From positions 124,001 to 188,000 of the forward strand of contig DDFH01000007.1 of assembly GCA_002337085.1 (NCBI GenBank): 64,000 bases of DNA, in the 5' to 3' direction. Position numbers and translations under genes: made by a program. The notes under the pieces are model-generated. The model had not been told where the DNA came from and ran no database searches. It was given only the letters and a program-made list of their open reading frames with translations. Positions within the stretch are counted from its first letter, which is position 1, and every line of letters starts with the position of its first letter. Shown here one piece after another: positions 1 to 8,413 of this stretch. The stretch comes from Hyphomonadaceae bacterium UBA1933. GTDB lineage: Bacteria > Pseudomonadota > Alphaproteobacteria > Caulobacterales > Aquidulcibacteraceae.

Positions 1-1514
1 TTCAAAATCTCTTCGGCTTTGGCTTTTACACGTTTACCAAGCTCTTCACGTACCCATGCTTGGGCAAGTTCGGTTTTAACTTCTGCAAGTGGAACTGGTG
101 CTTTCGGTTTGATATTATCAACACGGAACGCAACATAGCTATCATTTTTAGAAGTTAATAAATCTGTTGTGTCACCTTTGGCGATATTAAAGACATCGTC
201 AAAACCGCTCATGATATTGGAAATTAGCTCAGGAACTTTACCAGTATTAAGTTCTTGTCCTTGTTGTGTAATACCAACAAGTTTAGTTATTTTAAAACCA
301 GCTTTTCCAGCAGCAACCTCAACACTATCACCTTGGGAAACCGCTTGTTCATAGGTTTCAGTGGCGGTTGTAAGTTCTTGTCCAGCTTGCTCTTTTGCCA
401 ATTCTTCACGAATTTTAACCGAAGCAGTTGCAAAATCAGCAGGTTTTTCGGCCTGTTCACTGGTAACAACAAATGCAGAATAAGAAAGCGCACCTTTTAC
501 AGATGATGCCGCGCCCACCGGTGCAGAGAATACAGCTTTACCAACCTCTTTATCTGGAATTTGCGCCAATGTTGAATCATTAAAAGTAAGTGGATTTTGC
601 AAACCAAGTGACTTTGAAATTTCAACGGGATTTTTACCGGCTTTAAGCATTGCAGCAGCCTGATTTGCCTTTGCTTCATCTGGTGCAACGATTTGAACAA
701 ATGAACGTTTAGCAGGAACTACTAATTTATCTTTCTGAATATTAAAGATTTTTTGCACTTCTGCTTCATCAACTTTAACTCGCGGAAGGAAGTCGGTTAA
801 TTGTGCGACAACCACAGTTACATCACGGGTCTCAGGGCGCATCAAACGCTCTTTATTTTGGTTATAGAAATTTTGTAAATCCTGATCAGTAGGGGTAGGT
901 GTACCGCCAACCATTGCAGGGGTCACAGGAAGCATAGAAACTGTGCGACGCTCTGTTGAATATGCGAGAGTTTGTGATGAATAATATTTTGGTGCACGGA
1001 AACCAGAAACAGCCGCAACGGTCATAAGTTGACGTGCCATGTCATTACGAACAGAAGTTTCAAACTGTGCAACAGTAAGCTTATTTTGGCTTAGAGTTTG
1101 TTGATATGCAATTTCAGAAAACTTGCCAGTTGTTGGATCGATAAAAGCAGGAATTTTTGCGATTTCTGACTTAAGCTTGGTATCAGAAACATAGACACCA
1201 ATAATTTGCATCAATGCGCCAAATGCTTTTTCAGAAACCATTTGTTCAAGAATTGCGATATCTTCTTTTGCGTCGCGAACTTGCTGCGTAGTTACGGTTT
1301 GTTTTGTTTCTTCACTGGCACGTTTAATAAAACGATCAAATTCAGTTTTATATTCAGCAGTCGTGATATCTTTGCCGTTTACCGTTGCAAGATTATCCTT
1401 ATTATTGGATTTGAAAACATCGTTGATGCCCCAAACAGCAAAAGAAACAACCAACAGGCCCATGAGAATTTTTGCAACCCATGAACGTGCAAATTTACGA
1501 ACCATTCCTAGCAT
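1..1514 (-). CDS. ppiD: PpiD-type peptidyl-prolyl isomerase, partial
   Basis: The gene runs off the left edge, so only about the first 504 residues are present. The product starts MLGMVRKFARSW and has a single N-terminal membrane anchor (about residues 15-32, AKILMGLLVVSFAVWGINDV), followed by a long periplasmic part with the SurA-N/PpiD pattern of helices. PpiD is a membrane-anchored periplasmic chaperone with a parvulin-like domain that helps proteins leaving the Sec translocon. The start at 1514 has an AGGG Shine-Dalgarno about 8 bases upstream; the Met at 1505 is an alternative. It is divergent from tpiA, a usual alphaproteobacterial arrangement. I cannot judge whether the parvulin active site is intact. 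Confidence 0.88.
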   Translation of the reverse strand, partial: MLGMVRKFARSWVAKILMGLLVVSFAVWGINDVFKSNNKDNLATVNGKDITTAEYKTEFDRFIKRASEETKQTVTTQQVRDAKEDIAILEQMVSEKAFGALMQIIGVYVSDTKLKSEIAKIPAFIDPTTGKFSEIAYQQTLSQNKLTVAQFETSVRNDMARQLMTVAAVSGFRAPKYYSSQTLAYSTERRTVSMLPVTPAMVGGTPTPTDQDLQNFYNQNKERLMRPETRDVTVVVAQLTDFLPRVKVDEAEVQKIFNIQKDKLVVPAKRSFVQIVAPDEAKANQAAAMLKAGKNPVEISKSLGLQNPLTFNDSTLAQIPDKEVGKAVFSAPVGAASSVKGALSYSAFVVTSEQAEKPADFATASVKIREELAKEQAGQELTTATETYEQAVSQGDSVEVAAGKAGFKITKLVGITQQGQELNTGKVPELISNIMSGFDDVFNIAKGDTTDLLTSKNDSYVAFRVDNIKPKAPVPLAEVKTELAQAWVREELGKRVKAKAEEIL

Positions 1515-1677
1515 ATTTTAATCCCTAATATTCTGGGGGATTGCAACGCAAGGAAAGTGCGGCAAAATTACCCCTGAAATTACTGTCACAAATTCCTTCC
1601 TTAGTGATGCTTTAAGTTATAAGCAAGCATTTGATTACATGATATGTATCAAAATTAATGTAAAACTGGGGAAAAAT

Positions 1678-2430
1678 ATGGAAAAATCAAAATATATTTA
1701 CGGTAATTGGAAAATGAATGGCCTTTTGGGGCATTTGGAACTTGCTAAAGCTGTTGAAGCTGGCGTTAATGAAATTGGCGCAAAAAATGTTGAAGTTGGC
1801 ATATGTCCGCCTTTTACCCTCCTGAAAACCATTAAAGACGGAATCAATTCAATTGTAGTCGGCGCTCAAGATTGCCATTTTGCTGAAAGCGGTGCGCACA
1901 CAGGTGATATTTCTGCGGCAATGTTAAAAGAAATCGGCATCGGCGCTGTAATTCTTGGCCATTCCGAAAGAAGAACAAACCATTTTGAATCATCTGAATT
2001 AGTTGCCAAAAAGGCAGTTTTTGCGCAAAGCACAGGCCTTAAAACCATTATTTGCGTTGGTGAATCACTGCAAGAACGCGAAGCAGGGAATGCCGAAGCT
2101 GTTGTTCTTAAACAAATCATAGAATCAGTGCCTCCTGAACTTGATAGCACAAACCTTATCATCGCTTATGAACCAGTATGGGCAATCGGTACTGGCAAAG
2201 TTGCAAGTAATGATGACATTCGTGAGATGCACCTAAGCATTCGTAATAAACTAATCGAAATTTTTGGTGATTCTGGTAAAGAAATCCCAATTCAATATGG
2301 TGGTAGCGTTAATGCCAAAAACGCCAATGAAATACTTGCAATTGAAAATGTAAACGGTGCGCTAGTAGGCGGTGCAAGTTTAAAGGCGCCAGACTTTTTA
2401 GAAATCATAAAAGCTGCGGCAACACTATAA
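1678..2430 (+). CDS. tpiA: Triosephosphate isomerase
   Basis: This glycolytic enzyme interconverts dihydroxyacetone phosphate and glyceraldehyde 3-phosphate in the cytoplasm. All catalytic parts are visible: Lys12 in GNWKMNG, His95 in GHSERR, Glu165 in AYEPVWAIGTGK, and the phosphate-binding YGGSV and GGASL loops near the C-terminus. The length of 250 residues fits the family. An in-frame ATG lies 39 bases upstream (1639), but the ATG at 1678 has a CTGGGGA Shine-Dalgarno and puts GNWKMNG at the usual distance from the start, so I chose it. tpiA, secG and pyrG lie together on the plus strand, with one extra gene inserted between tpiA and secG. Confidence 0.97.
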   Translation: MEKSKYIYGNWKMNGLLGHLELAKAVEAGVNEIGAKNVEVGICPPFTLLKTIKDGINSIVVGAQDCHFAESGAHTGDISAAMLKEIGIGAVILGHSERRTNHFESSELVAKKAVFAQSTGLKTIICVGESLQEREAGNAEAVVLKQIIESVPPELDSTNLIIAYEPVWAIGTGKVASNDDIREMHLSIRNKLIEIFGDSGKEIPIQYGGSVNAKNANEILAIENVNGALVGGASLKAPDFLEIIKAAATL

Positions 2431-2447
2431 AGCGGCAACACTATAAA
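2416..2447 (+). repeat. 16-bp tandem duplication across the tpiA stop
   Basis: GCGGCAACACTATAAA occurs twice head to tail (2416-2431 and 2432-2447). The first copy holds the last codons and stop of tpiA; the second lies in the intergenic spacer. It looks like a simple recent slippage duplication that did not change the protein. Confidence 0.85.
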
Positions 2448-2543
2448 TAAGTGCTATCAGCTTAACACAATATTTAAAAATCCCTGCAACAATGTCTTCT
2501 TTGAGGTATTATATTGCCATAAGGCATTGTTCAGGGGGTTGCA

Positions 2544-3575
2544 TTGCAACAACTAGATTTAGGCGAAGCATTAGTAGTTATTTTTGACCCGATGAGGGGC
2601 AATATGCTAACTACACGCTCAATACTTCATGGAATGGGTTTTCGTAATATAGAGGGTTATACCTCATTCGAAAATCTTGTCCGACGCCTAAAAAATAATG
2701 ATACTGCAATACTCTTTATTGAAGGCTCAGATAACACTGAGCAAGTTGTCGAATTGCTCCAATCAATTCGCATGGGATCGACAAAATGCAACCCTTTCTT
2801 GCCAATCGTTGCCACTTTATGGGTTGGCAATAGCGATATTGTTGCCAATTTATTGAATGCCGGTTGCGATGATGTTTTGTTGCGTCCATTCTCTGTTTCA
2901 AAAACGCAAGAACGAGTTCGCGCAATTATTGAAAATCGCAAACGCTTTGTTGTTACATCCGATTATGTTGGCCCAGATAGGGGCAAGCCCAAAACGGGTC
3001 GTTATAGCGTTGAAGCATTCGAAGTCCCCAACCCATTGAAAATTGTGGTTTCTGGTGGAACAACAAACCCCGTAAAACAACTTGAAGAACTCGAAAACGC
3101 AAAAAAGCGCGTTAATAAAGAACGCCTTGCAAAACTTGCGCGTCGTATTGCAATTGCCGCAGAAGTCACACTGCAATCATATAAAGACTTCAATAAAAAC
3201 AATGGCTTTGTTCTTGATTTGCTAGAGACAACATATGAATTGGTTCGCACTGCGAAACGAATGGACAATGAAGAAATAAACGATATGGCGGTTGTCCTTG
3301 AAAGCATTGCTAGCAAAACCGCAAGCGGAACAAACACAGTTGAAAATGCCAACCTTACGCGCCAGCTTGCTCTGGCAATCTTTGTGGCATATGCCTCTGA
3401 TGATGGTGAAATTTTCAAAAAAGATCTTGAAGCAACGCTATCATCGGTGCGAAATCGCTTAAATAAGGCAAGAGATCGCGAAGATAAAATCAAAAATCTT
3501 GTGGTAAACCCTGAAAATGTAAATACGGGAAATAACAACAATGATGATGACGCAATGAAATACCTATCGAGCTAA
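2544..3575 (+). CDS. Degenerate response-regulator receiver protein
   Basis: A 343-residue cytoplasmic protein. Residues 9-135 align with a CheY-type receiver: acidic Asp15 in VIFDP, the switch Thr91 and the beta-5 proline (LLRPFS). The phospho-acceptor Asp is replaced by Glu60 (ILFIEGSD) and the conserved Lys by Arg114, so normal phosphorylation is doubtful. After the receiver comes the YVGPDRG tail seen in alphaproteobacterial single-domain regulators, then a charged helical region (about 170-315) and an Asn/Asp-rich end. No DNA-binding or enzymatic output domain is recognisable. The start is a TTG with CAGGGGG about 7 bases upstream. It sits between tpiA and secG, where most relatives have no such gene. 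Its function is unknown. Confidence 0.8.
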   Translation: MQQLDLGEALVVIFDPMRGNMLTTRSILHGMGFRNIEGYTSFENLVRRLKNNDTAILFIEGSDNTEQVVELLQSIRMGSTKCNPFLPIVATLWVGNSDIVANLLNAGCDDVLLRPFSVSKTQERVRAIIENRKRFVVTSDYVGPDRGKPKTGRYSVEAFEVPNPLKIVVSGGTTNPVKQLEELENAKKRVNKERLAKLARRIAIAAEVTLQSYKDFNKNNGFVLDLLETTYELVRTAKRMDNEEINDMAVVLESIASKTASGTNTVENANLTRQLALAIFVAYASDDGEIFKKDLEATLSSVRNRLNKARDREDKIKNLVVNPENVNTGNNNNDDDAMKYLSS

Positions 3576-3683
3576 ATTAGCCATTTTTGCCCAATTACCA
3601 ACAGTTTAAACAGTTACAAACCTTGAATTTTTTCAAACAAAGTGCAAATAGCCTGTTTAATATTAATATAAAGCGTGGAAATA

Positions 3684-4157
3684 ATGTTAGAAGCACTATT
3701 GGCAGTCCATATCATAATCTGTATCGCCCTTGTTGGCGCAATTCTTTTGCAACGCTCTGAAGGTGGTGGTGCTTTGGGAATTGGTGGTGGTCCGTCTGGG
3801 CTTATGTCTAGCCGTAGTGCGGCAAACTTTATGACACGCACAACCGCTGTATTGGCAACAATATTCTTTTTAACATCTATATCATTGGTTGTTGTTTCTG
3901 GTGGCGCTAAGAAAACTGCTACATCAGTTATGGGGCAGGGTAGAGATGCAAACGGTCTTCCAACCAAATCAATCGAATTTGGCAATCAGACAACTAATGC
4001 TGTGAATAGTGTTGCAAATACAACCGGTACAAATATCCCGCAGTCACAAGCAGCGCCCACAACCGCGCCACAAAACAACGTTGGTGCAGAGTTTAACACT
4101 TCGACTATTCCTGCTGCTGCGCAAAACAACAAAAATACTGACAAAAACAGTAAATAA
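3684..4157 (+). CDS. secG: Preprotein translocase subunit SecG
   Basis: SecG is a small inner-membrane subunit of the SecYEG channel that assists protein export. The product has the SecG layout: a first membrane helix (MLEALLAVHIIICIALVGAI), the conserved LLQRSEGGGALGIGGG loop, and a second helix around TTAVLATIFFLTSISLVVV. A long Asn/Thr/Gln-rich, probably disordered tail makes it about 157 residues, typical for alphaproteobacteria. A GTG at 3675 would add three residues, but GTGGA just before the ATG at 3684 works as Shine-Dalgarno, so I use the ATG. pyrG follows after 41 bases. Confidence 0.93.
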   Translation: MLEALLAVHIIICIALVGAILLQRSEGGGALGIGGGPSGLMSSRSAANFMTRTTAVLATIFFLTSISLVVVSGGAKKTATSVMGQGRDANGLPTKSIEFGNQTTNAVNSVANTTGTNIPQSQAAPTTAPQNNVGAEFNTSTIPAAAQNNKNTDKNSK

Positions 4158-4198
4158 AGTTTTGTAATTTTCATGAATCTTAGGTAAGAAGGTCTCCC

Positions 4199-5836
4199 AT
4201 GACCCGTTATGTATTTATTACTGGGGGCGTGGTGTCCTCCCTTGGCAAAGGTATTGCTTCTGCGGCTTTAGGTGCGCTTTTACAGGCGCGCGGTTACAAA
4301 GTTCGCCTCCGTAAACTCGACCCTTATCTAAATGTTGACCCTGGGACGATGTCGCCATATCAACATGGCGAAGTGTTCGTTACCGATGATGGTGCCGAAA
4401 CCGACCTTGATTTAGGCCATTATGAACGCTTTACAGGTGTAAGCGCGCATCAGGGTGACAACGTTACCGCAGGGCGAATTTATCAGGAAATTTTAACCAA
4501 AGAGCGTCGTGGCGGCTATCTTGGCGCAACGATTCAGGTAATCCCGCATGTTACCAATGCAATCAAGGAATTCATCCTTGGTGATGCTGATGGTGCTGAT
4601 TTTGTTTTATGTGAAATTGGCGGTACTGTTGGTGACATTGAAGGGCTGCCATTCTTTGAAGCCATTCGCCAATTAGGCCAAGAATTAGACCCGTTACAGG
4701 CAATATTCATTCATCTTACACTCATGCCATATATCGCAACTGCGGGTGAGATGAAAACGAAACCAACGCAACACTCGGTAAAAGAGTTACGCTCGATTGG
4801 TATTCAGCCAAATATCCTTATTTGCCGCTGCGATCGTGAGATTCCCGAAGAAGAACGCCGTAAAATCGCGCTTTTCTGTAATGTTCGCCCTTCTGGCGTT
4901 ATTGAAGCCATGGACTCAAAACATATTTATGAAGTTCCGCTTGATTATCATGAAAGAGGTCTTGATAAAGAAGTATTGCGCTGTTTCGGTATAAATGATG
5001 CTCCAGAGCCTAATTTAACAAAATGGCAAGATGTATCACGCCGCCTTAATAACCCCGATGGAGAGGTTACAATAGCAATCGTCGGTAAATATACGGCGAT
5101 GAAAGATTCGTATAAATCACTTATCGAAGCACTTCACCACGGCGGTCTTGCCAATGATGTTAAGGTCAACCTTAATTGGATTGATGCCCGTGAATTTGAT
5201 AAAGATAATCAGGCAGAGATTTCTGAAGAATTGTCGGGCGTTCACGCAATCCTTGTTCCTGGTGCATTTGGTGATTCTGGTGCCGAGGGGAAAATCAAGG
5301 CGATTAAATATGCCCGTGAGCATAAAATCCCATATTTTGGCATTTGTTTTGGTATGCAAATGGCATGTGTTGAGGCGGCACGAAATATTGCCGGCCTTAA
5401 AGGCGCTTCATCAAGTGAATTTGGTGAATGTGCTGAACCAATTGTTGGCCTAATGACCGAATGGGTAAAAGGTAATTCACAAGAGGTTCGTTCAAAAGAA
5501 GGTGATATGGGCGGCACAATGCGTCTTGGCGCCTATAATGCCTCATTGAAATCTGGCTCAAAAGTTGCCCAAATCTATGGCTCTGAGACGATTTCAGAGC
5601 GTCACCGCCATCGTTATGAGGTGAATATTAATTACAAAGAACAACTTGAAAAAAGTGGGCTTATATTCTCTGGCTTGTCACCTGATGGTCAATTGCCAGA
5701 AATTGTAGAGCGGGAAGATCACCCGTGGTTTATTGCGGTTCAATTCCATCCTGAGCTAAAATCACGACCTTTTGACCCGCATCCACTGTTTAAAGACTTC
5801 GTTCATGCAGCTTTAGTGCAGTCAAGAATGGTTTAG
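4199..5836 (+). CDS. pyrG: CTP synthase
   Basis: CTP synthase converts UTP, ATP and glutamine to CTP, the last step of pyrimidine nucleotide synthesis. The 545-residue protein has the N-terminal amidoligase domain (starts MTRYVFITGGVVSSLGKG, with the P-loop-like SSLGKG) and a C-terminal class I glutamine amidotransferase domain. The nucleophile is Cys383 (FGICFGMQ), and the triad is completed by His517 and Glu519 in QFHPE. Length and order are normal. The position after secG is conserved in alphaproteobacteria, although the kdsA/eno genes often found downstream are not here; rpmF follows instead. Confidence 0.98.
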   Translation: MTRYVFITGGVVSSLGKGIASAALGALLQARGYKVRLRKLDPYLNVDPGTMSPYQHGEVFVTDDGAETDLDLGHYERFTGVSAHQGDNVTAGRIYQEILTKERRGGYLGATIQVIPHVTNAIKEFILGDADGADFVLCEIGGTVGDIEGLPFFEAIRQLGQELDPLQAIFIHLTLMPYIATAGEMKTKPTQHSVKELRSIGIQPNILICRCDREIPEEERRKIALFCNVRPSGVIEAMDSKHIYEVPLDYHERGLDKEVLRCFGINDAPEPNLTKWQDVSRRLNNPDGEVTIAIVGKYTAMKDSYKSLIEALHHGGLANDVKVNLNWIDAREFDKDNQAEISEELSGVHAILVPGAFGDSGAEGKIKAIKYAREHKIPYFGICFGMQMACVEAARNIAGLKGASSSEFGECAEPIVGLMTEWVKGNSQEVRSKEGDMGGTMRLGAYNASLKSGSKVAQIYGSETISERHRHRYEVNINYKEQLEKSGLIFSGLSPDGQLPEIVEREDHPWFIAVQFHPELKSRPFDPHPLFKDFVHAALVQSRMV

Positions 5837-5924
5837 ATATTGATTTTTCTGAAACCTCTGCTAAAGACCGCGTCTCGAATTTTTTGCAAATGAATAATTT
5901 GCCTTAATAAGAAGGATATTTCCT

Positions 5925-6107
5925 ATGGCTGTGCCTAAACGTAAAACAAGCCCATCACGCCGTGGTATGCGCCGCGCACATGACGCTTTGGGTTCAAACT
6001 CTTTTGTTGAAGATAAAAATTCTGGCGAACTTCGCCGCCCACACCACATTGACCTAAAAACCGGTCAATACCGTGGTCGTCAAGTTTTGACTGTAAAAGA
6101 AGATTAA
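5925..6107 (+). CDS. rpmF: 50S ribosomal protein bL32
   Basis: A 60-residue basic protein starting MAVPKRKTSPSRRGMRRAHD, the bL32 signature. It binds 23S rRNA in the large subunit. It lacks the four zinc-binding cysteines found in some bL32 proteins, as is normal for the C-minus form. AGAAGGATATTTCCT before the ATG gives a clear Shine-Dalgarno. A strong terminator follows, so this is the end of its transcript; the plsX-fabH genes that often follow rpmF are absent. Confidence 0.97.
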   Translation: MAVPKRKTSPSRRGMRRAHDALGSNSFVEDKNSGELRRPHHIDLKTGQYRGRQVLTVKED

Positions 6108-6130
6108 TTAAAATCAATTTATAGTTTATA

Positions 6131-6165
6131 AAAAGGCTGTCCTTTGAAAGGGCAGCCTTTTTCTA
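6131..6165 (+). terminator. Rho-independent terminator after rpmF
   Basis: An AAAAAGGCTGTCC arm pairs with GGGCAGCCTTTTT (one G-U pair) around a TTTGAAA loop and ends in a T-rich tract. It lies 24 bases after the rpmF stop codon. Confidence 0.9.
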
Positions 6166-6254
6166 TTTTATTCTTTTCCTATCTTAGTGAGGCAGATTAT
6201 TCATTAAGCCAAATAAATCAGGAGGCTATGTGTGATTTTTTATGTTTAAATTTG

Positions 6255-6875
6255 TTATTTAACTTTTTCAGATATTAGCTTATGTAGTATTCCAAAAATT
6301 TCATCAGCCACTATTTTTGCGTCTTCAATTTTTAAACGATATATAGTTCCAGTAAATACACTAATTCCCAAAAAACCATATTTACCATTATATTTACTCA
6401 CCAAATCAGCCATTAGATACAAATCTTCACGAGTAAACTTCTTTTGCTCGTGATACTCATTAACTGCAATGTAATCCCAATGCACATCAGCGTATTTGGT
6501 TCTTTGCGCTATATGAACCATTGGTATGTTCAAATTGCGTGCATAATTAAACCAATTATCTCGAACCTGTTCAAGTTTACTCATTATCCAAATAGGTGTC
6601 CACACATCTTCAAAACAACGGTCAGGTATACTCTTCGTGATTTCGTAGTCTTTAAGAACTAACCAGTCATAGAAGCGTTCAATTTCAAAATTTGCCAACC
6701 TTATTTTAGGCTTTTTACTATTCTGAAGCGCAATTAAAAGTGCCGCATTTGAATTAAAACCAAGCCCTCTTGCAATAGCTTCAGTTAAATGAGCAGATTT
6801 TATTTTCGGAAAAGCTTCTTTCAAAAGCCTCTTGAAAGATTCAATATTATAGTCAAGCAAAAGCATTTTGCGCAT
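6255..6875 (-). CDS. Hypothetical protein, orphan gene
   Basis: A 206-residue soluble protein I do not recognise by name. Its N-terminal third has the pattern FKRLLKEAFPKIKSAHLTEA followed by ARGLGFNSNAALLIAL. A similar short 'SHxxEAxARGLGFxSxAAL' helical motif recurs, from memory, at the start of unrelated alphaproteobacterial hypotheticals. The rest is mixed alpha/beta with many aromatic residues (FYDWLVLKDYE, VHWDYIAVNEYHEQ) and no catalytic motif I can point to. The ATG at 6875 has AGAGG 8 bases upstream and is better than the TTG 15 bases further out. It stands alone between rpmF and a long non-coding stretch and points away from the nad operon. It may be an accessory gene. Confidence 0.7.
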   Translation of the reverse strand: MRKMLLLDYNIESFKRLLKEAFPKIKSAHLTEAIARGLGFNSNAALLIALQNSKKPKIRLANFEIERFYDWLVLKDYEITKSIPDRCFEDVWTPIWIMSKLEQVRDNWFNYARNLNIPMVHIAQRTKYADVHWDYIAVNEYHEQKKFTREDLYLMADLVSKYNGKYGFLGISVFTGTIYRLKIEDAKIVADEIFGILHKLISEKVK

Positions 6876-7214
6876 GACAAACCTCTTCAATCTTCATCGG
6901 GTCTACCAATTACGCACCGACGAACGTTAAGGTGTTTGTCGATTGAGATTTAAATTTTTTTTAACTTGATAGCAGGTTAGGCAAAATCGAACCATCTTTA
7001 AATTAATTTTGATTCAAAAATATTGTCAAACAAAAAGTTAAAATCGGGTGTTTTAAATCGGGGACGATATGAATTAAATCGTTAACAGTTTGATTTAATG
7101 GTGAGAAAGCAATACTTATTTTCATCATAGATAAACTTTGTAATTTTTAATTACCCATTTTAGCCCTTTCGTGTCTTCCTTGATAACATGGGAAGCGAAG
7201 TGCAGCTTTAACTT

Positions 7215-7415
7215 CTTCCCTTGAGGGAAGGTGGATTTTGACCACAGGTCAAAAGACGGAAGGGTGAATGGCACAATTGGGAAACAGCAGCGTTAGTTAT
7301 ATATTCAATACCGCCGCCCACCCTTCAGTCACCATTATTTTGTTATTCGCCATACCTGAAAACCGCTACGCACTTTTCAGGGTTCATCACGGGTGACAGC
7401 TTCCCTCAAGGGAAG
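7215..7415. repeat. 201-bp inverted-repeat element, MITE- or REP-like
   Basis: The ends are exact inverted copies of a 16-mer: CTTCCCTTGAGGGAAG at 7215-7230 and its reverse complement at 7400-7415. Each is itself nearly palindromic. Inside lie TTTTGACC-ACA-GGTCAAAA (7236-7254), an inner inverted pair GAAGGGTG (7259-7266) and CACCCTTC (7319-7326), and CCTGAAAA/TTTTCAGG (7355-7362/7374-7381). There is no coding capacity and no clear target-site duplication. The nested structure is that of a dispersed intergenic repeat; other genomic copies cannot be checked here. Confidence 0.7.
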
Positions 7416-7503
7416 CAATTAAGTGGAGCTATCATCCCCATCATTTTTACCCTTATAATACAAAGCATATCAGCCAAAGCAGAAGTTGACGCTTGGGTGA
7501 TGT

Positions 7504-7570
7504 ATGTCAGGAAATGTCAGGGTTTTGGGCGATGTGTTTATTTGCTTTGTAATGTCAACAAATGTCAACA
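7504..7570 (+). repeat. Phased ATGTCA direct repeats
   Basis: ATGTCAGG occurs at 7504 and 7514, and AATGTCAACA occurs twice in tandem at 7551-7570. The core ATGTCA therefore appears four times, in two pairs each with a 10-base period, about one helical turn. This spacing is typical of binding sites for direct-repeat DNA-binding proteins, but no partner is known. It could also be leftover simple repeats. Confidence 0.5.
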
Positions 7571-7715
7571 TTTTTAAGTAAAGGGTAAATGAGTGCCAAT
7601 TATAGACACAAGTCATTGATTAATAATGATTTTCGTGGAGAAAAATTTTGTTATAAACCGGTGAAAATGGTTAAAATAGGGAAGGAATTTATAAAAAAAC
7701 GATGTTTGATATTAA

Positions 7716-8411
7716 TTATATCGCCCGTAATAATCTTTCAACCGCATCAATATCCTTGCGCTTAAGGGAGGATTTTTGCAAATCTTCGTCATCATAGCCC
7801 CAAATGGTGGCGTTGTGGTCTTCTTCGATACGTATTGCCTTAAACGCATCATCGGCGTCTATACGCCCCTTGATAAGCGCCAATGCCAAGATTACCGACC
7901 CCAGAACTTGGGTCATGAATGAAAATATGGTCAAATATAAATCGTCCATGCCGCCCGCGATATTTGCAACCTTGTCCAATGTTTCTTTTGTTTGTGCCGC
8001 CTCAAGAGAATCGAGAAGGATTATAAATTCAAGGCCATGTTCAGCCTTGACCCAATCCAAAACCGGCTGCCACAATTCGGCTTGTTTTTTGACAATTGGA
8101 GCAGGGGATGAAACCATATAACAAAGCAAATCGGTTGACGCATATTTTTGAATTTCTTCAACCATTGCAGCGCGCGCATCATTTGCCTTATCAAGCACAA
8201 CATTCATAAGGCGCGTAATGGGCATTAAATTAGGGTCTAATTGTTTTGGTTGCGCATTCCATTCATCGGCAATGATTTGGGCGGCCACTGCATTTGGCAG
8301 TAATAGAGCTTTGCGCATGGGTGTGGTCAATTTACGCCCATCTAATAATATAGCAAACCCGCCATCACATTGTTCGATTGTGGCCTGTTTATAAAAACGA
8401 TTTAGACTCAT
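7716..8411 (-). CDS. ATP12-family F1-ATPase assembly chaperone
   Basis: The 231-residue product matches the ATP12 family, which in mitochondria binds the F1 alpha subunit before assembly and is also found in alphaproteobacteria. Typical elements are the N-terminal FYKQATIEQCDGGFAILLDG beta region (the 'LDGRxLxTP' pattern), IADEWNAQ, the ITRLMNVVLD helix, YASTDLLCY and the C-terminal RIEEDHNATIWGYDDED stretch. It is the last gene of the minus-strand nad operon, 2 bases after rluC. A T-run preceded by a weak hairpin just downstream (7691-7715) could end the transcript. The bacterial role is inferred from family membership. Confidence 0.92.
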   Translation of the reverse strand: MSLNRFYKQATIEQCDGGFAILLDGRKLTTPMRKALLLPNAVAAQIIADEWNAQPKQLDPNLMPITRLMNVVLDKANDARAAMVEEIQKYASTDLLCYMVSSPAPIVKKQAELWQPVLDWVKAEHGLEFIILLDSLEAAQTKETLDKVANIAGGMDDLYLTIFSFMTQVLGSVILALALIKGRIDADDAFKAIRIEEDHNATIWGYDDEDLQKSSLKRKDIDAVERLLRAI

Positions 8412-8413
8412 AA

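Larger units (their letters stand above)
6876..7715. other. 840-bp non-coding stretch with repeats
   Basis: No supported gene lies here. It holds, in order: a short imperfect hairpin (CGACGAAC/GTTTGTCG, 6918-6941); an AT-rich tract that happens to fit TTAA-N7-TTAA at 6950-6964; a 201-bp inverted-repeat element (7215-7415); and two pairs of short direct repeats (7504-7570). The remaining bases show nothing I can interpret. It separates the orphan gene from the 3' end of the nad operon, so it is flanked by two minus-strand genes and should hold the promoter of the orphan gene. Confidence 0.75.

Noticed and set aside
3002..3541. 179-codon minus-strand frame opposite the receiver protein
   Set aside because: Low-complexity Ser/Arg/Phe-rich translation typical of a reverse-strand shadow; the plus-strand frame has a receiver fold and a good start.
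6950..6964. A second exact TTAA-N7-TTAA match upstream of the orphan hypothetical gene
   Set aside because: The spacer is almost all T and the local sequence is so AT-rich that a chance match is likely; unlike the ftsL site it has no cell-cycle gene context.
7504..7570. CRISPR array or replication iterons
   Set aside because: Only four 6-base cores in two pairs, without uniform repeats, unique spacers, cas genes or a replication gene nearby.
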